Below, piece by piece: positions 42,425 to 49,858 of a stretch of DNA of 64,000 nucleotides. The DNA lies in contig CAVOIB010000002.1 of assembly GCA_963695975.1 (NCBI GenBank), positions 124,001 to 188,000 on the forward strand. Reading direction: 5' to 3'. Both the position numbers and the translations under genes were made by a program. Under the pieces are notes generated by a model. It was not told where the DNA came from, did not search any database, and was given only the letters and a program-made list of their open reading frames with translations. The first letter of the stretch is position 1. Each line of letters starts with the position of its first letter. The DNA is from JBBQVZ01 sp963695975. Its GTDB lineage: Bacteria > Actinomycetota > UBA4738 > HRBIN12.

Positions 42425-44239
42425 TCAGGCGTAGTACCCGTCGAGGCGACGCCGGCGCGCGGCGGTGACGACGATCACGAGCGTGATCAACGCGAGCGCG
42501 GTCACCCACATGAGCCCGGTCGGCCCGCTCTCCGCCTTCACGATCCCTCCACCGGCCTTCGGTCGCACGGACCTCACGGAGAAGGCGTTCTCCCAGAACA
42601 CGGACCCGTCAGGCTCCGGATGGTGAACGAATCCGGTCCACCGATCGGCTCGCCACGCCTCGAACGAGTTGGGGTACCACAGGACGATCTCGGGCACGTC
42701 GCGGTAGAGGATCTGCTGCATCTGCTGCACCGTCTGCTGGCGAACCGTCGGATCGACCTCGGTCTGCTGGCGCCGGTACAGCGAGTCGTACTCGACGTTC
42801 GCGTAGCACGTGTCGCTCCACACGCCGCATTCGTGCGCCGTGAAGCTCGAGAGCAGGAAGTCCGGATCGGGACCGGTGCCCCACGAGTAGATCAGCATGT
42901 CCCAGTCGAACGCGTACCACTCGTGGAAGAGCTGCGGGTCGGTCATCGACCGGATCTTGACGACGATGCCGACGTCCTTCAGCCAGCCCTGGATGAAGGG
43001 GGCGGCGCGCAGCCCGTCGGGGTCGGCGACCGAATCGAACAACCGGAGCGTGAGCGGCTCACCTCCCCCGGGGGGCTCACGGATCCCGTCGCCGTCGGTG
43101 TCGACGTACCCCGCCTCGTCGAGGAGCTGGTTGGCTTTCGCGGGGTCGTATCCGGCCGCGACTTCCGGCGGCGGCTCCCAGTGCCAGTAGGGGTAGACGG
43201 GAACGATCGGGGTCGAGCCCGGGGTCCCGTACCCGTGGGCGACACGGTCGACGAGGGTCTGACGATCGATCGCGTACTCGATCGCGAGCCGTACCTTCGG
43301 GTCGAGCACGGCGGGGTTCGCCGTGGATGACGGATCGTCGGCCAGGTTGAAGGACATCTGATAGAAGGCCTCGGCGGCGTTGACCGAGGTCCCGATCCCG
43401 GGACGGTCTTTGATCGACTCGTAGAGCGCCGCCGTCGGGATCCCCGTGTAGTCGATCGCGCCCTTCAGCAGCGCCTGAACCACGGATTCGTTGGAGTTAT
43501 AGACGCGGAAGATGATGTCGTCGATGTGCGGGGCGCCCTGCCAGTAGTCGGGCCGCGCCTCGAGCTTCCAGTACTCGCCCTGCTTCCACTCGACCAGGGT
43601 GTACGGGCCCGAGCCGACCGGATCCGGGTAGTTGCGGAAGTTGATGATGTCCTGGGTGGACCCCAGCTTGCTCCAGATGTGCTCGGGCAGGAGCAGGTTG
43701 TAGCCGGGGAGGCCGGGTGTCACCGTCGGCCGCGATGTCTTCCACACCACCGTGAGATCGTCGGGCGCCGTGATGCTTTCCGTGTGGCGGTACCCGTCGA
43801 TCCAGGAGCTCGCGCGGGTCGGGTTGTCCAGGATGAAGTTCGACGTCCAGACGAAGTCTTGCGCGGTGATCGGGACACCATCGCTCCAGGTGAGGCCGTC
43901 ACGCAGATGGAACGTCCAGGTGAGGCCGTCGCCGCTCACATCCCACGATTCGGCAAGCTCGCCCTCGGGCTCATACGCCTGCTGTTGGTATCGGAGCAGA
44001 CCGTCGTACATAAGCACGGAAACGAAGCCTTCGTACGTGTCGACCTGCTTGAACGGGTTGACGGAGTTCAGATCGCTCGGGACCCCTACGGTGAACGTGA
44101 CCCTCTGCGCCGGCGAGGGCGAGGCGCTCTGGGCGAGCGCGGGCGCGGCGGTCCCCACGCATAGCAGGACCACGAACGCGGTGGCCTTGGCCAGGATCAA
44201 CGACGACGTCGAACGCATCGGTCTCGCTCTCTCGGCCAC
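42425..44239 (-). CDS. Oligopeptide ABC transporter substrate-binding protein (SBP5) with C-terminal membrane anchor
   Basis: 604 residues. A signal peptide ends AAPALA-QSAS (cut near residue 36); there is no lipobox. The SBP5 domain has LNSVNPFKQVDTYEGFVSVLMYDGLLRY, GLTWTFHLRDGLTWSDGVPITAQDFVWT, VGSGPYTLVEWKQGEYW and LAIEYAIDRQTLVDRVAHG. The last 30 residues are a span and basic end (LMWVTALALITLVIVVTAARRRR), so the protein is tethered by its C terminus rather than by lipid. It delivers peptides to the permeases that follow. GTG 44239 has TAGGAT 9 nt upstream. Divergent from selA. Confidence 0.88.
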   Translation of the reverse strand: MAERARPMRSTSSLILAKATAFVVLLCVGTAAPALAQSASPSPAQRVTFTVGVPSDLNSVNPFKQVDTYEGFVSVLMYDGLLRYQQQAYEPEGELAESWDVSGDGLTWTFHLRDGLTWSDGVPITAQDFVWTSNFILDNPTRASSWIDGYRHTESITAPDDLTVVWKTSRPTVTPGLPGYNLLLPEHIWSKLGSTQDIINFRNYPDPVGSGPYTLVEWKQGEYWKLEARPDYWQGAPHIDDIIFRVYNSNESVVQALLKGAIDYTGIPTAALYESIKDRPGIGTSVNAAEAFYQMSFNLADDPSSTANPAVLDPKVRLAIEYAIDRQTLVDRVAHGYGTPGSTPIVPVYPYWHWEPPPEVAAGYDPAKANQLLDEAGYVDTDGDGIREPPGGGEPLTLRLFDSVADPDGLRAAPFIQGWLKDVGIVVKIRSMTDPQLFHEWYAFDWDMLIYSWGTGPDPDFLLSSFTAHECGVWSDTCYANVEYDSLYRRQQTEVDPTVRQQTVQQMQQILYRDVPEIVLWYPNSFEAWRADRWTGFVHHPEPDGSVFWENAFSVRSVRPKAGGGIVKAESGPTGLMWVTALALITLVIVVTAARRRRLDGYYA

Positions 44240-44248
44240 TGGGCGGCC

Positions 44249-44254
44249 ATCCTA
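44249..44254 (-). promoter_or_regulatory. -10 box (TAGGAT) before the peptide importer operon
   Basis: TAGGAT on the minus strand, 9 nt before GTG 44239, divergent from the selA box at 44312-44317. Confidence 0.4.
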
Positions 44255-44311
44255 GGACGAACTCGAAGAGGAACGGAAGCGGAGTGGCGATCGGGCCACC
44301 GACCAGCGTCC

Positions 44312-44317
44312 TAGACT
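44312..44317 (+). promoter_or_regulatory. -10 box (TAGACT) of a leaderless start, selA
   Basis: TAGACT, 7 nt before ATG 44325; no ribosome site intervenes. Confidence 0.5.
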
Positions 44318-44324
44318 CCCGGGC

Positions 44325-45704
44325 ATGACGACCGACGTTCGCCGCAAGATCCCATCGGTCGACGCGCTCCTGCGCTCCGAGCCTGGGAAGCGTGCCGCCG
44401 CGAACCTGGGCCGGCCACTCCTCAAGCACACGTTCGCCGAGGTCCTCGCGGAGGTTCGAGCCGAGGCGGCCAGTGGGATGAAGCCGCCGACCGACGACGA
44501 GATCCTCGCCCGGGCGATCGCACGAGCGTCAGTCGTCATCACGGGCCTCACTCCGGTAATCAACGCGACCGGGGTGGTGCTCCACACGAACCTCGGTCGC
44601 GCGCCGATCCCCGAGCACGCAGCGAAGGCCGCGGCCCGGGCCGCACGTTCCTACACCGATCTCGAGGTCGACCGCGGAACCGGCCGCCGCGGGAGGAGAT
44701 CCATGCGGGCGGAATCGATGTTGCTCGCCCTCACCGGCGCCGAGGACGCACTCGTCGTGAACAACTGTGCGGCCGCGTTGCTCCTCGCGTTGTCCGCGCT
44801 CGCTCGACGCAAGGAGGTGCTTGTCTCACGTGGGGAGCTGATCGAGATCGGCGGCGAGTTCCGGATCCCGGACATCCTGTCGGCGTCGGGCGCCAAGCTC
44901 GTCGAGGTCGGGACCACGAACCGAACAATGATCGGCGACTATCGGAGCGCCGCCACCGAACGCACGGGCGCGATCCTCAAGGTCCACCCCAGCAACTACC
45001 GGGTCGTCGGATTCACGGCGACGCCGAAGGCCGCGGACCTGGCTGCGCTCGCTCGGAAGCACGCCATCCCGTTCCTCTACGACGTGGGGTCGGGGTTGAT
45101 GAACCACGGGCACGGCATGCCCGCCGGTGAACCTACGGTGACCGAGGCGCTCGATGAGGGAGCCGATCTGGTCCTGTTCTCGGGCGACAAACTGCTCGGC
45201 GGACCGCAAGCTGGGATGGTGGTCGGGCGCGGCGATCTCGTGCGGCGCCTCAGTACGCACCCGATCGCTCGGGCCGTGCGCGTCGACAAGATGCAGGTGG
45301 CGGCCCTCGAGGCGGTGCTGACGCTGCACGTCACCGGCCACACGGACCAGCTGCCCGTCCACAGCATGATCCGCACACCGCTCGACGAGTTGGCGCATCG
45401 CGCACATCTCCTTGCGGAGTCGCTCGACGGCGACCTCGAGGGCGCCCATGTTCGCCGGTGCGAGTCCGTCGTGGGCGGCGGATCGATGCCCGGCTCCGCG
45501 CTTCCGTCGTGGGGTGTCGCCGTGAAGTCGTCCGATCCGGGAAGCCTCGCCGCGCGCCTTCGAGCCGGCAGCCCGGCCGTGTTCTGCCGCGTCGACCCGG
45601 ACGCGGTCGTGTTCGATGTTCGGACCGTGCTGCCCGACGAGCTCCCGCACCTCACGCGCGCGATCCAGTATGCGCTCGAAGGCGACGACGTCGACGAGGA
45701 CTGA
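44325..45704 (+). CDS. selA: L-seryl-tRNA(Sec) selenium transferase
   Basis: 459 residues, normal length. RKIPSVDALL at the start, VINATGVVLHTNLGRAPI, ALVVNNCAAALLLALSALA, EVLVSRGELIEIGGEFRIPDI, AGLVEVGTTNRT-type block (KLVEVGTTNRTMIGDY), LYDVGSGLM and the PLP lysine in SGDKLLGGPQAG (Lys289) identify SelA. It converts Ser-tRNA(Sec) to selenocysteinyl-tRNA using selenophosphate. The selB gene starts 4 nt after its stop. No selD or selC is in the window. Confidence 0.95.
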   Translation: MTTDVRRKIPSVDALLRSEPGKRAAANLGRPLLKHTFAEVLAEVRAEAASGMKPPTDDEILARAIARASVVITGLTPVINATGVVLHTNLGRAPIPEHAAKAAARAARSYTDLEVDRGTGRRGRRSMRAESMLLALTGAEDALVVNNCAAALLLALSALARRKEVLVSRGELIEIGGEFRIPDILSASGAKLVEVGTTNRTMIGDYRSAATERTGAILKVHPSNYRVVGFTATPKAADLAALARKHAIPFLYDVGSGLMNHGHGMPAGEPTVTEALDEGADLVLFSGDKLLGGPQAGMVVGRGDLVRRLSTHPIARAVRVDKMQVAALEAVLTLHVTGHTDQLPVHSMIRTPLDELAHRAHLLAESLDGDLEGAHVRRCESVVGGGSMPGSALPSWGVAVKSSDPGSLAARLRAGSPAVFCRVDPDAVVFDVRTVLPDELPHLTRAIQYALEGDDVDED

Positions 45705-45708
45705 GCTC

Positions 45709-47562
45709 GTGGGCGCCGAGCTCAGGGTGGTCGCGACGGCGGGCCACGTCGATCACGGGAAGTCGGCGTTGATCACCCGCCTGACGGGCATGGACCCGGA
45801 TCGATGGGCCGAGGAGAAGCGCCGCGGTCTCACCATCGACCTCGGGTACGCGTGGTGCACGCTGCCCAGTGGCCGCGAGGTCGGCTTCGTGGACGTCCCG
45901 GGGCACGAACGGTTCATCGGAAACATGCTCGCGGGTGTCGGACCTGTTCGCCTGGTGCTGTTCGTGGTTGCCGCCGATGAAGGGTGGGCGCGGCAATCGG
46001 AGGAGCATCTGGAGATCCTCGACGTGCTCGGCGTGCAAGCCGGAGTTGTGGCGCTCACGAAGCGAGACCTCGTCGATGCGGAGACGCTCGCCTTCGCGGA
46101 GGAAGAGGTTCGGGAACGCCTCGCAAGCACGGCGCTGGCGCGCGCGCCTATCGTCGCCGTATCGTCCACCACCGGGGAGGGCTTTGGAGAGCTCGTGGCC
46201 GCACTCGACGTGATGCTCGCGAACGCTCCGATCCCCGAGACCGCCCGCCCCCGGCTCTTCGCGGATCGCGTCTTCTCCATCAAGGGAGCGGGGACGGTCG
46301 TGACCGGCACGCTCACCGGCGACCGTATCGCCATCGGTGATGAGGTGGAGCTGTACCCGACCGGTGAGCGCGTGCGGATCCGCTCGCTGCAATCGCACAA
46401 GCAGAGCGAGGAGGAGGCGTTCCCGGTGGTTCGTGTCGCGGCCAACCTCGTCGGCATCGAGCGAGAGGCACTCGATCGAGGGATCGTGGTCGGTCGGCCG
46501 GGCGACTGGCAACCCACCCTGACGTTCGAAGGGACGCTCCGCCCGGTCCGCGGTCTGGGGCATCCGGTCACGTCACGAGGCGCGTTCAAGGTGTACGCGG
46601 GCGCCGCCGAGGCCGAAGCGAAGCTTCGCCTGTACGGACCCTCGAAGCTCGAACCCGGCGGCGAGTCGCTCGTGCGGCTGACGCTGTCGCGCCCGCTGGT
46701 CCTCGATGTGGGAGATCGATTCGTGCTTCGAGAGTCCGGCCGTCACGAGACGGTGGGGGGCGGCGAAGTCCTTGATGCAGCGCCCCCTGCGAAACCTGGG
46801 GCAGAACCGGCGCGTCGCCTCGCGGCTCGAGCGGTTGCGGGGCGCGATGATCTCCCCGACCTGCTCGTGAGCGAACGGGGTGCGGTGACGGCCGGCGACT
46901 CTCTCCTCCTCACAGGGTCGCCCGCCTCCGGCGGGGTCGAGATCGGCGACTGGTTCGTCTCGCAGGAGATACTCGAAGGCGTCGAGCGTGGCGTGCGCGC
47001 TGCGCTCGCCCGCCACCATCAGGACCACCCGCTCGAGGAGGGTGCCGACCTCGCGTTCGCTCGTTCGAGCGCTATCGGCGCTCTACGGCGGGCCGGTGCC
47101 CCCGAAACCGATTCACTCGCCGATGCTCTGTTGGAGTCGCTCACCGCTCGAGGAACCACGGCGCGCGACGCCTCGACGATCCGCCTGGCGGACCATCATG
47201 TTCATCTCGGCGAACGATCAGCCGACGTCGAACGGCTCCTCGACGCGATCGGGGGCGCGACCGAGGCGACGCCGCCAACGATCCCGGAGCTGGTCGGCCT
47301 CGGCATCGGGCGGGACGTGATCGAGGCGGCAGCGAAAGCCGGCACGGTGGTGCAGATCGCACCAGAACTCGTCGTCACCACATCGCTCGCAAAGCGCGCC
47401 GGATCTGTCGTACAGAAGGCCGGCGACGGAGGCATCACCGTGAGCGCATTCCGTGAGGCCTTGGGGACCACGAGGAAGTATGCAGTGCCGATGCTCGAAT
47501 GGATGGATAAGCGGGGGATCACGAGGCGCGAGGGTGACCGGCGGATCACGCGTGCAACGTGA
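45709..47562 (+). CDS. selB: Selenocysteine-specific elongation factor
   Basis: 617 residues from GTG 45709, 4 nt after selA; the frame open further upstream is inside selA. GTPase motifs: AGHVDHGKSALITRLTG (G1), RRGLTIDLGYAW (G2), VDVPGHERFIGNMLAG (G3), LTKRDLVD (G4). Beta-barrel domains follow (FSIKGAGTVVTGTLTG), then winged-helix repeats in the last 200 residues, ending in a SelB-type C-terminal WH (VSAFREALGTTRKYAVPMLEWMDKRGITRR). It delivers Sec-tRNA to UGA codons marked by a SECIS element. Confidence 0.95.
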   Translation: MGAELRVVATAGHVDHGKSALITRLTGMDPDRWAEEKRRGLTIDLGYAWCTLPSGREVGFVDVPGHERFIGNMLAGVGPVRLVLFVVAADEGWARQSEEHLEILDVLGVQAGVVALTKRDLVDAETLAFAEEEVRERLASTALARAPIVAVSSTTGEGFGELVAALDVMLANAPIPETARPRLFADRVFSIKGAGTVVTGTLTGDRIAIGDEVELYPTGERVRIRSLQSHKQSEEEAFPVVRVAANLVGIEREALDRGIVVGRPGDWQPTLTFEGTLRPVRGLGHPVTSRGAFKVYAGAAEAEAKLRLYGPSKLEPGGESLVRLTLSRPLVLDVGDRFVLRESGRHETVGGGEVLDAAPPAKPGAEPARRLAARAVAGRDDLPDLLVSERGAVTAGDSLLLTGSPASGGVEIGDWFVSQEILEGVERGVRAALARHHQDHPLEEGADLAFARSSAIGALRRAGAPETDSLADALLESLTARGTTARDASTIRLADHHVHLGERSADVERLLDAIGGATEATPPTIPELVGLGIGRDVIEAAAKAGTVVQIAPELVVTTSLAKRAGSVVQKAGDGGITVSAFREALGTTRKYAVPMLEWMDKRGITRREGDRRITRAT

Positions 47563-47602
47563 CCCGGCCGAGGGCGTCGGGGAAGGACAGCTCGGGCCCC
47601 GG

Positions 47603-48085
47603 CTACGCCGGAACCACTTCCGCCGTGACGACAACCTCGATGCTCCCGTTGAGCGGCAACGACGCCATCCCGATCGCGGCTCGTGCGTGCTTCGCCGTGT
47701 CCCCCAACACGCCGACCAGGAGCTCGCTGGCGCCGTTCGCCACTTGCGGGTGGTCGGTGAAGTCCGAAGTGCAGGCCACGTACACCGTGACCTGCAGGAT
47801 GCCCATGAGCCGGTCGAACGAGCCGAGCGCCGCGCGAAGCGCCGCCAGTGCCTGCAGCGCCGCCCGTCGCGCCCCCGTCTGGCCTTCCTCCACCGAGACG
47901 TCCCGTCCGAGCAAGCCGGGGAATTGCACGACCCCGTCGATGATCGGCACCTGCCCCGCGACATAGGCCGTTCCGCCAGCGATCCGAACCGGGACGTACA
48001 CGGCGACGGGCACCGGAGCCGTCGGCAACTCGAGACCCAGATCGGCGATCCGCTGGAGCACCTCGGCATCGTTCATGACGCGCAT
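47603..48085 (-). CDS. RidA/YjgF-family protein
   Basis: 160 residues. VRIAGGTAYVAGQVPIIDG, ARRAALQALAALRAALGSFDRLMGILQVTVYVAC and a C-terminal IEVVVTAEVVP form the RidA fold. The catalytic arginine of RidA proper (in the sequence around R105) is not evident; VYVACTSDF stands there, so imine deaminase activity is uncertain. It is a member of the larger YjgF group with an N-terminal extension. A second ATG three codons in, after GAGG, is an alternative start. Convergent with selB. Confidence 0.8.
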   Translation of the reverse strand: MRVMNDAEVLQRIADLGLELPTAPVPVAVYVPVRIAGGTAYVAGQVPIIDGVVQFPGLLGRDVSVEEGQTGARRAALQALAALRAALGSFDRLMGILQVTVYVACTSDFTDHPQVANGASELLVGVLGDTAKHARAAIGMASLPLNGSIEVVVTAEVVPA

Positions 48086-48124
48086 CCTCGCACGCGTGGC
48101 CGAGGGTTGACGACTAGCGCCGTC

Positions 48125-48457
48125 TCAGACAGCCTCGCGCGACCGCTGACGCAGCAGCGACCGGCGCTCCATCTCGTTCAATCCGCCCCAGATCCCGTGA
48201 GCCTCGCGGAGGTCGAGGGCATAGTCGCGACACTCCTCGAGGACTGGACACTCCTGGCAGATCGCCTTCGCAACGGCTTCGCGCGCGTTCTTCTCCCAGC
48301 GCTTCTCGAAGTAGCTCGGCGCGAAGAAGAAGGAAGGATCCTCACCGCGGCATGCGGCGCGGAGCTGCCAGGGTCCCATCCACACGCTGTCCAGCACGTG
48401 ATGCCGGCCGAAGCCGTTCCTCCCGATGGCTCTGCGGCCCGGTCGCGGGCCGTTCAC
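48125..48457 (-). CDS. WhiB-family Fe-S transcription factor
   Basis: 110 residues from GTG 48457; GTG or ATG codons near residues 21-27 are alternatives, as no start has a clear ribosome site. Four cluster cysteines: Cys36 in RAACRGED, then Cys67, Cys70 and Cys76 in ICQECPVLEECRDYA. The turn GIWGGL follows, then a basic tail RRSLLRQRSRE. WhiB proteins are found only in Actinomycetota and their phages; they bind sigma factor region 4 and respond to redox or NO. The target is unknown. Confidence 0.92.
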   Translation of the reverse strand: MNGPRPGRRAIGRNGFGRHHVLDSVWMGPWQLRAACRGEDPSFFFAPSYFEKRWEKNAREAVAKAICQECPVLEECRDYALDLREAHGIWGGLNEMERRSLLRQRSREAV

Positions 48458-48508
48458 CTTGTTGTTCGTAACCGACGCCCGGGAGGATTCCCGAGGGGAG
48501 TGGGACCT

Positions 48509-49819
48509 TCAATCGTGGGCGAGCTCTGCCTCCGGCTCCGCCTCGACGCGCAGGACCAGCCCGTCGACGCCACGGACGCGCACGGGGGTCCCGGAGGCGA
48601 TCTCCTCTCCGGTGGACCGGCCGCGCCACATGGCGCCCTTCACGTACACCGGGCCGTCCGGGGCGAGCGTGCCGCGGGCCTCACCCACCAAGCCGATCAG
48701 CCCGCGCTGGGCGTTCACGATGCGGTCGCGCGATTGGAGGGCGACGGTCAGGCCGAATCCGTAGTACAGGGCGCTCGCGACGACGGCACCGCCGATCAGC
48801 CACGAAGAGATCCGGATCGCCGCCGCCACATCGTTCCATGCGAGTACCGACCCGATCGCGAACGCCGCCAGACCAAGCCCGGTAAACACTCCGAGGTTCC
48901 GCATCCGGACGTCTTGCACCATCATCCCGACGCCCCCAACCAGAAGCGCCAGGCCGATCCAGTTCGCCGGGACGACGGTCATGCCGTATAGCCCGAGAGC
49001 GAGCATGCCCAGTCCGGCGGATCCCGCGAACCCGAACCCGGGCTGCGTCAGCTCGAACGCCAAGGCCGCTAGCGCGATCACCAGCAGGAAGTAGATCATC
49101 GAGGGCGATGCCACACCGTGGAGCACGCGTTTCACGGGGCCCAGGTTCTCGAAGCGGATGTCCACGGTTCCGTTCGCCTGCGCCTCTGCCTCGGTCGCGG
49201 CCACCTTCGTGTGCAGGACCACCGGGCCGGCGGCGGTCTGGACCGTGCGCCCATCGATCCGGTTGAGCAGGCCAGGGATGGACAGGGCCGCCACCTGTGC
49301 GATCCCCAGGTGACGCGCCTCCGCGCCGTTCAAGGGGCGGTCGATCCAGTCGATGTCGGTTTGCTTCCCACGCGCGTCGATCCACCCGGCGATCGTCGCG
49401 TCAAGGCCAGGAGGTCGCTCGTCGGGGTGCGCCAGGTCGACCGGATTCAGCGGGCCCGTCTGACTGCCCGGCGACACTGCCGCGAGCGAGGACGCGTACA
49501 TCATCAGGAGACCCGCGCCGCTGGCACTCGCTGGCGCCGGCCCGACCCACGTGACGACCGGCACGCGGAGATCGAACAGCCGCTGGGCCAGTCCTTCACC
49601 GTCTTCGTTGAGCGTCCCGGCCGTGTCGAGCTGCAGCACGACCACCGCGCCCTCTCCCTCGGCGGCGTCGAGCCGTTCGTTCAGGTAGCCGAGGAGCGGG
49701 CGATCGATCGCACCCTCCACCTTGATGACCTCGACCACCGTCGCAGGCGCAGCCAGGGCCGGGCGCGGCCAGAAAGCCAGCACGGCGCACACGGACAGCA
49801 GGAGGGAGAGGCGGCGCAT
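48509..49819 (-). CDS. NfeD-family protein with ClpP-class serine protease domain
   Basis: 436 residues from ATG 49819. A signal peptide ends PALAAP. The ClpP-like domain spans residues 25-210: VVLQLDTAGTLNEDGEGL, VVTWVGPAPASASGAGLLMMYASSLAAVSPGSQTGPLNPV holds the serine, and the region WIDARGKQTDIDW the candidate lysine of the Ser/Lys dyad. Three or four spans follow (240-350), then a C-terminal OB-fold NfeD domain (GLIGLVGEARGTLAPDGPVYVKGAMW). Such membrane proteases act with stomatin partners; no stomatin gene is adjacent. TACCAT lies 9 nt before the start. Divergent from the PBP gene. Confidence 0.85.
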   Translation of the reverse strand: MRRLSLLLSVCAVLAFWPRPALAAPATVVEVIKVEGAIDRPLLGYLNERLDAAEGEGAVVVLQLDTAGTLNEDGEGLAQRLFDLRVPVVTWVGPAPASASGAGLLMMYASSLAAVSPGSQTGPLNPVDLAHPDERPPGLDATIAGWIDARGKQTDIDWIDRPLNGAEARHLGIAQVAALSIPGLLNRIDGRTVQTAAGPVVLHTKVAATEAEAQANGTVDIRFENLGPVKRVLHGVASPSMIYFLLVIALAALAFELTQPGFGFAGSAGLGMLALGLYGMTVVPANWIGLALLVGGVGMMVQDVRMRNLGVFTGLGLAAFAIGSVLAWNDVAAAIRISSWLIGGAVVASALYYGFGLTVALQSRDRIVNAQRGLIGLVGEARGTLAPDGPVYVKGAMWRGRSTGEEIASGTPVRVRGVDGLVLRVEAEPEAELAHD

Positions 49820-49828
49820 CGGTTCCCC

Positions 49829-49834
49829 ATGGTA
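49829..49834 (-). promoter_or_regulatory. -10-like box (TACCAT) before the NfeD-like gene
   Basis: TACCAT on the minus strand, 9 nt before ATG 49819. A TATCCT at 49842-49847 on the plus strand is 11 nt before the PBP start and could serve the divergent gene. Confidence 0.35.
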
Positions 49835-49858
49835 CCGGCGGTATCCTGGGCGCCTCCC

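Noticed and set aside
42425..44239. Lipobox at Cys27 of the peptide-binding protein
   Set aside because: The residues before it (VLL) do not fit the lipobox, and a normal ALA cleavage site follows.
44325..47562. A tRNA-Sec gene beside selAB
   Set aside because: The flanks and intergenic gaps hold no 8-bp acceptor or long extra arm pattern.
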